Shown here piece by piece: positions 35,401 through 47,885 of a stretch of DNA of 64,000 bases. Source of the DNA: Lobosporangium transversale. Its lineage: Eukaryota > Mortierellomycota > Mortierellomycetes > Mortierellales > Mortierellaceae. The translations under genes and the position numbers were made by a program. Numbering within the stretch: the first letter of the stretch is position 1; the number at the start of each line of letters is the position of its first letter. The stretch spans positions 1,668,856 through 1,732,855 of the forward strand of contig NW_019028981.1 of the NCBI RefSeq assembly GCF_002105155.1. Direction: 5' to 3'. The notes under the pieces were generated by a model that saw only the letters and a program-made list of their open reading frames with translations, searched no databases and was not told the DNA's origin.

Positions 35401-38400
35401 CGTTTTTGCCTAAGAGCATGGAGACAATGACGGCTCTACAAAAACTGGATATTCGCCAGAACGGCATATTGAATATAGATGCATTGAACGAACTTCCAGC
35501 TCTTGAAGAGTTGTTGGTGGACTACAACACAAAGGTTGTCCTCAACAATGCATTTGGCGCGCTGGTGCGACTTTCGATTGTGAAATGCAACATGACTGAC
35601 ATCAATCTACGAGGTACCGGCAACACACTTACCTTCCTCGACCTCTCTTCGAATAAGCTCTCCAACTTGGCTCCAACCTTGTTTGAACACCTAAGATGCT
35701 TGGAAATTCTGAAACTTGATCACAATAGTATAAGCTCTATTCCGTCGACCGTTGGTGCGCTCAAGAAACTTAGAACGCTTTCAGTTGCGTATAATAATCT
35801 CTCTAGTATACCCGATGACATCGCACAGCTTCACTCCCTTATTGATCTGGACGTTCGTAGTAATAGTCTTGGAGAGCTCCCCGGAGCTATCTGGAAATGT
35901 TCACTCAAGTATCTCAACGCGTCTTCCAACATTCTTGAGTCTTTTCCAGATCCACCAGGAAACTATAGTCTTAAAGCGGGCGATGAGTCACTCATTACAG
36001 CATCATCATCATCAATAACATCATACGATATGGAGCCTGTCGCGCCTGTCCATTTTCAAGGTCCATCCCCCATCAGTCGCTCCGACCATATCCCCCCACT
36101 GGTAACCACACTGGAAACACTGTGTTTGGCTGATAATCGGCTGCCAGACGATGTTTTCTATCCCCTATCGCGTCTTTGTGCCTTGAAGATTTTAAATTTA
36201 AGTCATAATTTTATTGCTGAGATCCCTCGAGGCCAAATACCAAACACAGGTAACATCCAGGAGCTATATTTGAGTGGAAATCAACTCACTAACCTACCTG
36301 CGGATGACATCGAGTCGATGCGCAATCTTCAGGTATTGCATGTCAGCGGAAACAAGCTCACGACGCTCCCTGCAGAGTTGGGAAAGATCAATCGTCTTAA
36401 GGTGCTCGATGTTGGCTGTAATATGTTGAAGTACAACATCTTAAATTGGCCGTATGACTGGAACTGGTAAGAAAACACATTCGTGATTAAAATGGTTGGT
36501 AACACAGTATTCACTTAGAAGAGCTTACAAAGTGTATATTATTATCTAATACTATTATCAGGAATTGGAATCTTGAACTCAAGTACCTGAATATGTCTGG
36601 AAATAAGCGCCTTCAAATTAAACGGCAGGCAGCTGAAACGATACCGACAGCATCTCGCCCAGGAAATTTGTCTGAATTCAGTAACCTTACTTGTCTTCGA
36701 ATTCTTGGATTAATGGATGTTACTATCACAGATAATGTCCCAGATGATACCGTAGATAAACGAGTCAGAACATCGACATCCACTCTGCATAATATGTCAT
36801 ATGGTATGGCTGATACTTTAGGCGATGGCGAAAATCTTTGCATTTGGGATCTTGTTCATCCTAAATTTCAGACTAAGGATGATGAAGTATTATTCGGCCT
36901 GTTTGATGGCCGATCTGGAAAGTCTCGATCAAGCTGTCGAATGACTAGCCATCTTAAGGATCGGTTCGGCGCGTACTTCAAAATCGAGCTGGAAAAACTA
37001 GAAGGTTCTGACACTGTTGTTAGTGCACTTCGGCGCACATTCTTGGGCCTCGATCGTGAGCTCTGGCCACTTGCTAAAGGGGAAGGTGGCAGGGGAGGAG
37101 CTTCTGCACTCGTAGCTTATATCAAAGGAATGACTTTATACACGGCCAACGTTGGGGACACAATTGCTGTATTAGTCAAGAAATCGGATTCATTTAATGT
37201 GATTTCACAAAAGCATATTCCTTGGAACCCAACAGAAGCGGCACGGATTAAGCGTTCTGGTGGATTTGTTAGCGAAAACGGGCTTTTGAATGACGAGCTA
37301 GATATTTCAAGATCGTTTGGACAGTATCATCTTATTCCGATTGTCAACTCAAACCCATTCATTGAGACCACCACTCTGACGGAGGATGACGATTTTCTGA
37401 TCATGGCCTCTAAGTCGTTCTGGGATGTCATGTCTTATAATACTGCAGTGGACATCGCTAAGGCTGGTATGAGGATTTATGGTGACTTGATGCACGCATC
37501 TCAAAAGCTGAGGGATATTGCTATTTCGTATGGTGCTCGTGAGCATATGGTTGTGATGTTAGTAGGAGTTGGAGATCTATTCAAGAAAAAGGAGCCTTCG
37601 GATACTTTGGAATATCACCAGCATAAAAAGAGGCCAAAGCCGACTGAAGGTCCGATTGATGCCGTAAGTGAAGTCGTCACTTTCATTTGTTAAACCTCCT
37701 TTCTTTTTTTCTCAGTGAGCGAGAGTACTCATGGCTTTTACTTGAATTATCAAGTTGAAATACTTAAAACCCGAGATAGAGCCTCCACAAGGCGATGTTG
37801 CCATGGTTTTCACAGACATCAAGAACTCCTCCAGATTGTGGGAAGATATGCCTATTGCCATGGCTATTGCGATTAAGGAGCAGTTTAACATCATGCGACG
37901 CCAGCTCCGCTCTATTGGTGGGTACGAGGTCAAAAACGAAGGTGACGCTATGATGGCGTCATTTTCGAGTGTGCCAGCTGCCATATTGTGGTGCTTTAAG
38001 GTGCAGGAACTACTCATATCCGCAGACTGGCCGCAGGATATTCTAGATACTGAGGATGGTCAGACAATTTTTAGCGCCTCGGATCCTAATCAACCCATCT
38101 ATAAAGGGCTTTCTGTTCGTATGGGGATCCATTGGGGACAACCCGTAAGCCATCGGGATGAAGTGACACGGCGAATGGACTACTATGGGACGATGGTCAA
38201 CCGTGCGGCTCGAATTTGCGCCTCGGCTGATGGTGGAGAAATATGTGTCAGCAGTGAAGTAGTTAAGGTGATGCAGAACATACTTTCGGACTCTTCTTTG
38301 GAATATTCTGACTTTCCGGATGCTGAGCATGTTCGAGAGATGATGAAGCTCGGCTACGTAGTGATCGATATTGGTGAAAAGAAGCTAAAAGGGCTAGAAA

Positions 38401-39071
38401 CCCCAGAAAGCCTGCATCTACTCTACACCCGGTTACTCGCTGAGCGTTACACAACAGAGGCTAAGAGTGTTGCAGCTACTCCCGTCTTAGGAACTGTAAA
38501 ATGATATCTATAGTTTGAGACGAACTGCATGTCAAGGTACAATTGGTAGTCTGGTTCATGCATAGTAATATGCTTTTTTTTTTCTTTTTTTCTTTTTATC
38601 ATCATAGCAGGAGGTATTGACACAACCGACATGCTTGGATCCGACTTCGGTGCGGGTGATACAGAGCATATGCTTACGTCTTGAGCGACTTGTTTCAGGG
38701 GCTGTGTCCAAATATGGACGCGCGACGGAGCAAGACCTGGCTTTGCTCTCGCTAACCATCAGAGATAATGCGGATCAAGATGACCTTAGACGCATTGCTG
38801 AGAATTGCATATGGAGGATTGAGGTAAGTTTTTTTTTTTTTATAAAATCTTCTGCTTTGGCATTTTTTTTGGTCGAAAACTAATCCATACCTTCTTTTTG
38901 CTCTTTATTTAGAATTGTTTCTCGCAGTTATACATGGCCAAATCTGGACAATATGTTGCTGTGTATGATAGACTGACTAAGGTCTTAAAAAATGATCCGA
39001 ACTACATCTTGCAGGCGCTACAGCAATATGTAAGTATGGTGGGCAGTATGGGATCTACTGCGCTTTTGTGA
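32487..39071 (+). CDS. CYR1: adenylate cyclase (RA-LRR-PP2C-cyclase), CYR1
   Basis: Ten-exon model: 32487-33591, 33677-33894, 33995-34022, 34109-34510, 34573-34754, 34845-36466, 36562-37663, 37755-38495, 38611-38823, 38913-39071; 1,923 aa. Order: Ser-rich N-terminus (1-~500); Ras-association domain (~535-640, 'TIRIFRPDTTYTTVNC'); about 20 leucine-rich repeats (~645-1200); PP2C-like domain (~1240-1540); class III cyclase (~1560-1790, with metal-site motif 'VFTDIKNSS' and 'NEGDAMMASF'); C-terminal helical region. It makes cAMP downstream of Ras for PKA signalling at the membrane. The PP2C part has 'FDGRSG' and 'ASKSFWDVM' where active phosphatases have DGHGG and DG, so it is probably not a phosphatase. 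The exon 2 acceptor at 33676 is needed for frame; a closer CAG at 33654 fails. Confidence 0.93.
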
Positions 39072-39430
39072 AGTCGTCAATGAGAGAAAGAAAAAAGCAG
39101 ACTCTTGTATGAGTATGGAGCTGGATATACCCTAGCCAAGCCTGTCAAATAGAACATTTTTTTCGAAATATAAGATAACATTATGATAAACTGGAATGAG
39201 GTTCGCCTATTCAAAGGTTATGAAATGTCAGTGATCAGAGCCTTTTATTGTGACGGTCTCACTCCGTCAAACAGCTGTACTAATGTGATTCTTGTCTTCA
39301 TTTTCCACAAACTTTTTGCATCACTTCATTGCACTTCGCATCGTTCTTCTCCTCCATTTACATCTCGGCATATTATCCCTCAAATAAAAAAAAGAAAAAG
39401 AGAGTATTCTGCATAGTGCAGTGAGAGCAA
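39072..39430. other. spacer between CYR1 and HDAC gene
   Basis: 359 bp containing a short pyrimidine-rich stretch and an A-rich run just before the HDAC start. I see nothing else. Confidence 0.5.
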
Positions 39431-41149
39431 ATGTCACGAAGGACAGTAGTCCATTATGGACCCGATTCGACCTCCAGTTCCACATTTTCGACTAGATCCA
39501 ATGCTCTGCCTACTACCAGAAGCATAAGTCTTTCTAAACGTGTAGCCAATCATTCCAACGACATTGTCGCTTACTTCCATGATGAGGAAGTTGGAAACTA
39601 TCACTATGGGGTATGATCATTTGAAATTAGAAAAGCAAATTGGGAATCTTTATGTCTAGGTTATTAGCCTTGGTTTTGTGAATTTATCATTGAAACCATG
39701 GTACGCTTCTGATGGATGATAGGAGCGGCATCCAATGAAGCCACATCGACTTACTTTGACTAACCATCTGGTGATAGCGTACGATCTACACAAGAAAATG
39801 GAAGTTTTTCAGCCTCGTAGGGCAACGGATGAGGAGATCATGGACTTTCATGCCCCAGATTACATCGATTTTTTAAAAAGGTTGGTTTGGTTTTGAAACT
39901 GCTTTTTTTTTTTTGCTTTATGAAGCATAGCCACTGACAGACAATGTTTTTATTTAATGAAATTCAGGGTCACACCAGAAAACATGAATAATTTCAGTAA
40001 AGTTTTTAGTCGTTATAATGTCGGGGATGACTGTCCTGTTTTTGACGGCATGTTTGACTTTTGCAAGATCTACTCTGGCGCGACTATGGATGCGGCCCGC
40101 AAGTTGACTAATGGCTCTGCTGATATCAGTATCAACTGGTCTGGAGGTTTGCATCATGCTAAGCGGGTTGAGGCATCAGGCTTTTGTTATGTTAATGATA
40201 TTGTTCTGGGGATCTTCGAATTACTTAGGTGAGTATCATTCTTGGGAGTAGATGTGTTGTCCGCATCTGAGGGCCATCAATAGTGAACCCAGCTATTTTA
40301 ATTATTAAACTAATAACTAGACATTACCCTCGAGTTCTCTATGTTGACATCGACATTCACCATGGGGACGGAGTGCAGGAGGCGTTTTACGCGACGGATC
40401 GAGTCATGACGGTTTCTTTTCATAAATACAATGGTGACTTCTTTCCGGGAACTGGAGACATCGACGAGATTGGAAGCGGGATCGGGAAGCATTATTCACT
40501 GAATGTGCCACTCAAAGATGGTATTGACGATGACTCCTACATTTATTTATTCAAGTCGGTGATGGAAGCAGTTATCAATTCATTCAGGCCTTCCGCGATC
40601 GTCCTACAGTGTGGCGCAGATTCGCTAGGATGCGATCGACTAGGATGCTTCAACTTATCTATAAAGGCGCACGGAGAATGTGTTCGATTCATAAAGGACT
40701 TTAAGTTACCGCTATTAGTGCTTGGTGGAGGAGGATACACGATTCGAAATGTGGCAAGGTGCTGGGCTTATGAGACATCCATTTTAGTGGACCATGAAGT
40801 CTCAAATGACTTGCCATACCATGAGTACATCGATTATTTTCAACCAGATTACAAGCTTCATCCACATCTTTCTGGAAAAGTAGAAAACATGAATACCAAG
40901 CAATATATTCGGAACCTTAGGATCAAAGTTCTGGAGCACCTCAGGTTTTTAAATGGTGCACCCAGTGTTCAGATGCAAGAAATACCTCCAGATATTCAAG
41001 GATTCCTGGAAATGAATGACGAAGAAGAGGCAGAGCTGCTGGCTGACTCTGCTAAGGGAAAAGAAGAAAAGGAACAACAGCGTACACGCGATCACCAAAA
41101 TGAGTTCTTCGATAGCGAGCGTGACATCGACATGGAGGACGAGAGCTAG
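39431..41149 (+). CDS. HOS2: class I histone deacetylase, HDAC3/Hos2 type
   Basis: Four exons, 39431-39610, 39723-39880, 39968-40228 and 40321-41149, give 475 aa. Class I HDAC landmarks are all present: 'RHPMKPHR', '[12 protein letters not shown]', the catalytic 'GGLHHAKR', the zinc-binding '[10 protein letters not shown]' and Asp in '[14 protein letters not shown]', and the catalytic Tyr in 'GGGGYT'. The wording '[20 protein letters not shown]' and '[12 protein letters not shown]' fits HDAC3/Hos2 better than Rpd3. Hos2 works in the Set3 complex on transcribed chromatin. There is an N-terminal Ser/Thr-rich extension of about 45 residues and an acidic/basic tail ending in DMEDES. Confidence 0.92.
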
Positions 41150-41830
41150 CGCTTCAAAAAAAATAAAATAAAAATAAAAAAATAAAAATCATTTCTTTAT
41201 TAATACTGTTATTAAATGAAGACAATGAATTTGCGTATTTACTTCAGAGAGCGTGAGGATCGGATTCTTTGCAATGGTTAGGTAGTCTCACCCAAAAAGA
41301 TATCCATCACTCTTGTCTTCAACTAAAACCTATCTTTACAGCACTCTATTCACATTATGACCGCCATTTTCAAGGTGCTACTGTAATGGCTCACAGCATA
41401 CTAAAGAGAGATATCTTAATAAACGGACTAATAATATATTCATCATCTTATTCACTGTATACTTCTCGTCTATCCAAAACTTCCTTGGATACTGCCTTTT
41501 TTATGGGCAATTTTTACTGTCATATTCGTATATATAATGCTAATACTACTAGTAAGGGTCATTAGCACCTATAGCGTATGCTTGACCGGCCAATCTCAAC
41601 AATGCAAACAAGGATAATATCAGAGTGGCTGACGAGGGATTTCTTCAGACGCCAAGCTCCTGCTGCATTGGGATAACACTCAGTCTCCTGATATTGAAGT
41701 AGACATATCCAATCAAAACATTCTATCAGTGGACTGCATGTCTACTCCGGTCAACATGTGGCTTATGGATCCGTAATAACAAACTCATCTATTCCTCAAT
41801 CCCTTTGTCACCTTTCAGCAATACTTTGTC
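41150..41830. other. intergenic region, HDAC / uS7m
   Basis: 680 bp. An A-rich AAATAAA-type stretch follows the HDAC stop (41157-41190). The rest holds no recognisable gene; open frames are short and without motif. Confidence 0.5.
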
Positions 41831-42622
41831 ATGCTTCGCACTATCCATCGATTAGGATTAGTTTCCAATGGGAGGTTTTGGGCTCAGCAATCGCCCATGA
41901 CTGGAACTCATGTAGGCAGGATGTCGGTCGCATTCTTTCATACTGGCAGTCGCCCTAACTCACTGACAGGCTCTCCCAATGTTGCCACAACACCATCAAA
42001 ACCACTACCTCCTCCCATGGTTGCCACTTCAATGCAAAGCAAGATTGGACCCTCTTTACAAACACAACAATCATCAGTAATACCACCAGCTGAGATAAAC
42101 ATAGACAATGAGCTGGAGACAGAAGGTGTTGAAGATAGGCACATGTCGTCTGCGTTCGCTGAGTTTGTCCCTGTGTTACCAGAATTAGCCCGCTCGATGG
42201 ACGATAATCCAATTCTCAAACAACTTGTCAATACGATTATGAAAGACGGAAAGAAAGCTCGTGCACAACGCTTTGTGGCAGATACACTACTAGAAATTCG
42301 ATCTAGAACTCAATCGGATCCTTATCAAGTGATCTTGGATGCGCTTGAGTTGGCTAGTCCTATTCTGAAATTGACGCCAATTAAGAAAGGTTCTAAGGTA
42401 TTGCAGGTCCCTAATCCGATGACAGAGAGGCAAAGACGTAGGAAGGCAATCGTATGGATTTTAGAGGCCAGTGACAAACGAAAAGGCGAGAAGAAGTTCA
42501 AGGATAGGCTGGCCAGTGAATTTTTGGCTGTGGTAAACGGTAACAGCGGAGCATTGATCAAGAAAAATCAACAACATAAAATGGCGTTGGCCAACAGGGC
42601 TAATGCATCATTGAAATATTAA
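41831..42622 (+). CDS. RSM7: mitochondrial small-subunit ribosomal protein uS7m
   Basis: 263 aa, no intron. The first ~60 residues are Arg/Ser/Thr-rich and acid-poor, a probable mitochondrial targeting region, followed by a Pro/Ser linker. The C-terminal ~145 residues are the uS7 fold: 'ILKQLVNTIMKDGKKARAQR', 'PYQVILDALELASPILKL' and 'RQRRRKAIVWILEASDKRK'. uS7 nucleates head assembly of the mitoribosomal small subunit at the 3' domain of the rRNA. The start at 41831 is the first in-frame ATG. Confidence 0.92.
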   Translation: MLRTIHRLGLVSNGRFWAQQSPMTGTHVGRMSVAFFHTGSRPNSLTGSPNVATTPSKPLPPPMVATSMQSKIGPSLQTQQSSVIPPAEINIDNELETEGVEDRHMSSAFAEFVPVLPELARSMDDNPILKQLVNTIMKDGKKARAQRFVADTLLEIRSRTQSDPYQVILDALELASPILKLTPIKKGSKVLQVPNPMTERQRRRKAIVWILEASDKRKGEKKFKDRLASEFLAVVNGNSGALIKKNQQHKMALANRANASLKY

Positions 42623-42783
42623 AAATCTGCAATTTTAGAAAACAGCTCACATGTATTTTTCATGAACTGTCTACTAATGAAACTGAAAGTGGATGATGTT
42701 TCACACAGTCATTCATCACACCATTCTCTCTTCTTCCTCCTCTCGCTCCGCTTGTACTTCGTGTGTTTATTATTACTATAACG

Positions 42784-45700
42784 ATGTCTGATCCATCTCC
42801 ACCTCCATCAACAGCGCCGCCTGTTCAGCGCACACGCGCCAGCTCTTATCACTCTGTACCCTTGTCCTACCAATCAACTAACCCATCTTCATCTTTCATC
42901 AACTCCATCTCATTGCTTGACCCTTCCACAAATGGCTCTCGAAGCATCTCCGCCTCTCCGCAGAGGTGCTCCATGCCACTCCTACCTGCGCTCTCAACAT
43001 CTATCCGTGCATCCTCATCCGCTTTAAACATGAAGCCAGCATCACTTTCAGGAGCATCATTGTCAGCAGGAAGGAACTCTGTAGATATCAACTCACATGG
43101 TAGTCGCACAACTACCTCCGTAAAGTTCAATAGCTCAGAAATTGAGCGAAGTTTTCAGGCTTTGCTAAAGAAGCAACCTATTGCGGCTCCAGGGCCCTCA
43201 TTACTGCACGGTAAAGGCCATCGACAGTCGTCTCAACACTCTGAATCTCGTCTTGGCTCGAAACACCATGATAGGTTGTCTAGTAATAACGGCAGTAGCA
43301 ACTTCGGCAGCAGTTTGTCACATTCTCCTGTGTTTGGATCACCAGCGTCTGAGCACGCCAAGAACTGGATCAAGACTGTGGGTCTGGATCAGCCTAGTGA
43401 ATCGGATAGCGACCAGCGCGAGAGTGACGCTGACAACTGCGAAGATAGTGAGCAACTTCGGTGGCAAACTGACCATGATGATGATACGGCAAATCAGGTC
43501 GAGCTTGAAACAGAAACAGAGGTTGCAAGGTTACCAATAAGTACACGGCTATCCTTCAGCTCCAAAAAAGGATATCCTATGTTCAGTGAAACTGGTAGGA
43601 CATTGTGAACTGTGCAATCGTGTCTACTATCTGCTTTATTATTAGACTATCCAACTAATGAGCTTATTCTGTTCATCAGCTACATATCAGTCACCTGTTC
43701 GTGCCAAAGACCAGTCCGCTATACACCCACTTTCACCTATACCGCCTTCACCCCGTTCAGAAACATCTACACCAAAGCCGTCTCAATTAATGTCACCAAA
43801 AATGCGGCCTAGTGTGTTTGATTCTGGATCGATACCTCCAATAACCTCTAAGACCGTCAACCAGCCTCTTCCGCCTCCTCCTGAACCCACCACAGCATTG
43901 CCTGACAGACCTCGTGCACGAACAAAGGTCACTCCTCATGTTCAGCCCCCAAAAAAGTCTTTCAAAAATAGTCCTTTGCCTCCGAAACCCGTATCTGTTA
44001 CGGAAAGACAGCCTGTGTCCTTAAGCAATCCACCGCGCAAATGTATACATCATGGCAAGATTTTGCAGGTTATCAACACATCAACAGTCAAGGATCGATA
44101 CCTCTTCTTGTTTAGCGATATTCTATTGATTACCAAGCATATGTCAGAGGGTCACCCTACAATTGATAGTCGTTTTCAAGTTAAAGAAGTCATTGAATTG
44201 AAGAAGATTAGCCTCAGTCTCACTCGTGACAAATACGACTCCAAGAATGGGGAAGCTGGCCCTCATGGCAATCGCAAGATCCCTCCTATCCTTGCAGAGT
44301 TCATCCATACTTTTGATCAGGACCCAAATCGTGCCATTAAGAGCTTTATTCAAAAACGTGCTCTACATTCTGACCATATTTCTGTGGCACATCTCCTGTT
44401 TAAGACACCAGAGCTATCAAAGAGTCAGCTGGCTCTTTTCCTTTCTGATCCAGCGAATAAGCATGTCTACCGAGCGTTTCTGGATCAATGTCAATTTGCA
44501 GGAGTCTTGCTGGACGAGGCTCTTAGGACACTGCTAAGCCGGCTTAGCCTCCCAGACAGGGTGAGTGTGCCTCGTAGTGGAGGCTCTACGGATCGCTCTA
44601 ATAGATGTGTGGGTTATTTGCTGGAGGAATTTACTAAACGCTGGTATGAAGCGAACATCAACGTGGTTGTGTTTGATGCTTCGATTGCCCATAAGCTCGT
44701 CATTGCCATGATCGTACTCAATGCTCAGCTCCACAACAACGAAGGCGCTAGTCTCGTAAAAGATAGAGATGAGGTTGGAATACTTGTTCGACCTCGGGCA
44801 GATTCTCATCCTTCTACACCTACAGTAAATTCAACGCCAACAATGGACTCAAGTCTTGTTTCAACATCGCGAATAACGCAGAAATGCCAGTTAATGGACT
44901 TGGATGATCTTACGGTTTTTCCGAAGCCAACAAAAGATTCTTTTGTTGAGAACTTCCAGCTGCTAGACCAACAACGAATCGTCCCTCGGGACACCCTTCA
45001 CAACATCTTTCTATCTATCAGCCATCAGCCTCTGGACATCGATTCTGAAAAATTGGATGATCATCCGGGGAACTCAAGCTCGATACCGTCGAGCTCGCGA
45101 AAGCTCTGGCCTATTATGATGTCACCTGTTGTCTTACCGCCAAGGTTGACACTCAAAGTTCCATCAGACTCTATTACTATTACCATACCGGTGTTAAACC
45201 CACATTTTTCAATTCATTTGGGAGGGAGAGACTTGAAATGTGAGCCCTCAATTCTCGAATTTGGGTCACATCGTAGTCAACAGTTTAGGATTATAGGTTC
45301 GGTGCCCGGGAAAAAAACCTTGACCATTCAACCAAAGATCACAGCGGAGAAAGGGACACCTGAACAGTACTATGACTTACATAATCTGCCGTCCAAGCAT
45401 GTGATCGCAATTGAGCGTCAATTTATGCGACATACCTTCCAGATCTCATTGCTAAATGATCTAGGAACAAGACGACGTTACCTATTTGGAGCTTCTACGG
45501 GCGTTGAAAAAGACGAGTGGGCGAGAGCCTTGACAGAATGTCTGCTCCTCGTAAAAGGGCAAAACGCAGTACGATTGAATGAGCACACAGGGTTGGAGCA
45601 ATCAATTGGGCTACAGATTTTAAGAGAACAACTGCTAGGCGTTGAGGTCCCTGAGGATGGTGACGTGGTACCAGTACCATCCAATGTACAATCCGGCCCA

Positions 45701-46378
45701 CCACAAATGCCTGTAGCGGTCGTGCCACCGCAGACCATGGGCTTGGGAATCCCATTGGATGGTCATACTCTGCCAGTGACGTCTCCTCGGTCGGGTGGAT
45801 CGAATACAGCAACAGTGACTATTAATGCAGGAACTTCCAGTCCCTCCCTCGGCGCGGGCATGAGTACAGACTGGGCAGGTGTACACAGCAACAGTATTTC
45901 TAATTCACCAAACGACACTTGGATGTGTAAGATGCCAAAGCCAGGATCTGTCATCCCAGACAGATATGGCTGGGAGCTTGTCCATCTTGTGGAGCAAAAT
46001 AGTTTAATGGCTCTTGTACTTGGATTTATGGGCGCATTAGGGCGCGATCGGCTTCGGCGTATAGAGGAGCTACGTAAGAAGATGGAAAAAGAAGAGGAAG
46101 AAGAGTGGGAGGAGGAGATAGTGGAGGTGGAAGATGATGAAGAAGAAGAAGAAGAAGAAGATCAGATACAAAGGGAAGAACAAGAAGGACAAGAAATAGA
46201 TGAACGAGACATGGAAGAGGGTGAAAGATACGTCCCATCGTCTTCTATTAGTCATTATGAAAATTCTAACCAGAGAGCGACTACTGCCTCTATGGACGAA
46301 GATCTTGAAGACGGTGTTATCTCTGAAGCATTAGGGGATATGAGCAGTTTTAAAGGCGAGGGGATTTGGACTCAGTAA
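42784..46378 (+). CDS. Sec7/PH-domain protein (Arf-GEF-like, glutamic finger not conserved)
   Basis: Two exons, 42784-43594 and 43680-46378, give 1,169 aa. The order is a Ser/Pro-rich disordered N-terminus with PxxP runs, a PH-like domain (about 388-470, 'KDRYLFLFSDILLITK'), a Sec7 domain (about 474-640, 'ILAEFIHTFDQDPNRAIKSF' to 'AMIVLNAQLHNN'), a second PH-like region (about 830-890, ending 'DEWARALTECL'), and a C-terminal run of Glu/Asp (about residues 1070-1125). Sec7 domains swap GDP for GTP on Arf GTPases at membranes. Here the usual catalytic 'LPGE' reads 'LPDR', followed by a ~13-residue insertion. An active Arf-GEF is therefore uncertain. It is nearest in layout to fungal Syt1/Yel1-type proteins. 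Confidence 0.8.
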
Positions 46379-46480
46379 TTAGTTTACATCCTACGTCAAG
46401 CATACTTATACAAGTTTTGCACATTATGATTGTATTTTGGTAGCCTAATAAAAAGTTTAATCCAGTAAACTATAACTCAT

Positions 46481-46960
46481 TTAACGGTCCTCAGCCCATT
46501 CATTCTCCTTCTTAATCTGTGCTTCTTCCTCAGGCGTAAAATCGTTAACGATGTTGAAGGCCTTCCGGATTTGCTCGGGAGTTTTGCCTTTAATGATGTT
46601 AGCAACGGTTTTGCAACCAACATCAAGCAATGGCTTAATATCCAAGTAATTGGCAGCCAAAATTATCTCGAACAACATCTCCTGATCGACTTGCATAAAC
46701 TTCATGTCCCACTCTTCGATATCGTTTGAACGCTTGCGGGGGTCGTCTGTCTCATCTGAAACTTGAATAGGATCGTTACGATGATGCTCGCAGTACTCGA
46801 TGACTTTAGTTAACACTGCAGCCGTGACGTTAGGGAGAGGGATGGGTGCGTCGGACTCCCCGACATCCTCAAGCATGTTCTTGATCAAGATCGAACGTTC
46901 GGCCACCTCCTTGTCGATTTTGAACTCCTGGCCGTCAGAGGAAACGAGAATCACAGACAT
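46481..46960 (-). CDS. SKP1: SCF adaptor SKP1
   Basis: 159 aa, no intron, start ATG at 46960-46958. The N-terminal BTB/POZ fold begins '[21 protein letters not shown]'. The C-terminal F-box-binding helices include '[33 protein letters not shown]' and end in the near-universal 'EWAEDR'. SKP1 bridges cullin-1 and F-box proteins in SCF ubiquitin ligases and also acts in other complexes. Two candidate F-box partners lie in the same window (30537-32366 and 62408-63940). It is convergent with the Sec7 gene, with 102 bp between the stop codons. Confidence 0.97.
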   Translation of the reverse strand: MSVILVSSDGQEFKIDKEVAERSILIKNMLEDVGESDAPIPLPNVTAAVLTKVIEYCEHHRNDPIQVSDETDDPRKRSNDIEEWDMKFMQVDQEMLFEIILAANYLDIKPLLDVGCKTVANIIKGKTPEQIRKAFNIVNDFTPEEEAQIKKENEWAEDR

Positions 46961-47172
46961 GATGGCAATTTTAAATATTTTGAAGAAAGAGATGAATATG
47001 CAATTTTTTATTTCGTGTGGCCACATGTCCAAAAAAAAAAAAAAAAAAAAAAAACACAGCCACATTTTATCTAAATCCGCCTTGTACAGCACCAAAAACT
47101 GTTCAGGTCATGTGTCACGTCTACAGAACAAAAAGTGATGGCCAGTGCATGGCATGGCACTTATTACGACCT

Positions 47173-47204
<32 letters not shown>

Positions 47205-47281
47205 TTCCTGACCTCAATGCTTTATACAGGCGCTGATAGCGACCTGTCTTCCTACTCTACCTACAGCCGCTGCTGTTTCCT

Positions 47282-47820
47282 TCATTTAGCAGGTGCTTGC
47301 GCGGCGGTGGCGGGGACCAAAGAAGGATCCAGAAGAAGTGCCAGGAGAATAGTCAGTGGGGAAGCTGAGGATGCATTGACAGGCATGTACTTTGTGACGT
47401 GTGTCAGTAGCGGAAGGTGGCTATCGAGGATGTAGGCCATGCTCTCGCTACCCATTGTATCGGTCCATGTAAATGCCCCACTCACCACAATACTTGCTAT
47501 GGTTCTTCAGGTTTCTGAGGACGCCGTTGCAGCTAAGGCATGGGCACTTGGCATTGGTGAAGTATTCATGTATGTCCACGAGCGTATGTCCCAATCTCCC
47601 TTGCCTATTAAGCATATCCAGAAGGATTAAGGTTAGAGTAGTTCCGGAGGCGGCCGTATACCTTGATAAAGTTGACTCAATTTCTTATAGAAACGGCACA
47701 ACAATTTGACATGCTTGTTATCTGCCCCCGTGAACTGAGCCTGGCCGATTCCGAAGACGCTATGCTTTTCGATCTTCTTGGCTACACCTTCTGTACCTCC
47801 TGTCATGTCCGCTATAACCG
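47282..47820 (-). pseudogene. broken Fanzor/TnpB-like RuvC nuclease, C-terminal remnant
   Basis: Read on the minus strand in three pieces. First, 'HSVFGIGQAQF' followed by a helical stretch ending 'FYKKL'. Second, in another frame, 'LVDIHEYFTNAKCPCLSC' then 'HSKYCG...MDR', which resembles the E-Y-x-T-S-x-x-C-P zinc-ribbon region of Fanzor/TnpB proteins. Third, after a shift near 47458, 'MGSESMAYILDSHL', which matches the helix after the RuvC-III 'DRD'. The shift looks like a 2-nt loss inside the DRD codons, and the second zinc Cys pair is incomplete. The gene is dead in this copy. Family assignment is from memory of motif order, so it is moderate. Confidence 0.45.
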
Positions 47821-47831
47821 CCACATAGCCG

Positions 47832-47885
47832 TATGAATAAAAATAGAAATGCCTCTGAGGTGCACTCCCAAGTCTCGGTACGTAA
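47832..47885. repeat. 54-bp direct repeat, copy 1
   Basis: Matches 48755-48808 in the same orientation at 48 of 54 positions, from TATGAATAAAAAT to CGGTACGTAA. On the minus strand both copies can read 'TYRDLGVHLR...SIFIH', so the repeat was probably coding in an ancestral element. Confidence 0.85.

Noticed and set aside
45478-46255. Minus-strand frames opposite the Sec7 gene C-terminus
   Set aside because: They are complements of the Glu/Asp-rich and Pro/Ser-rich coding stretches (Leu/Phe/Ser runs).
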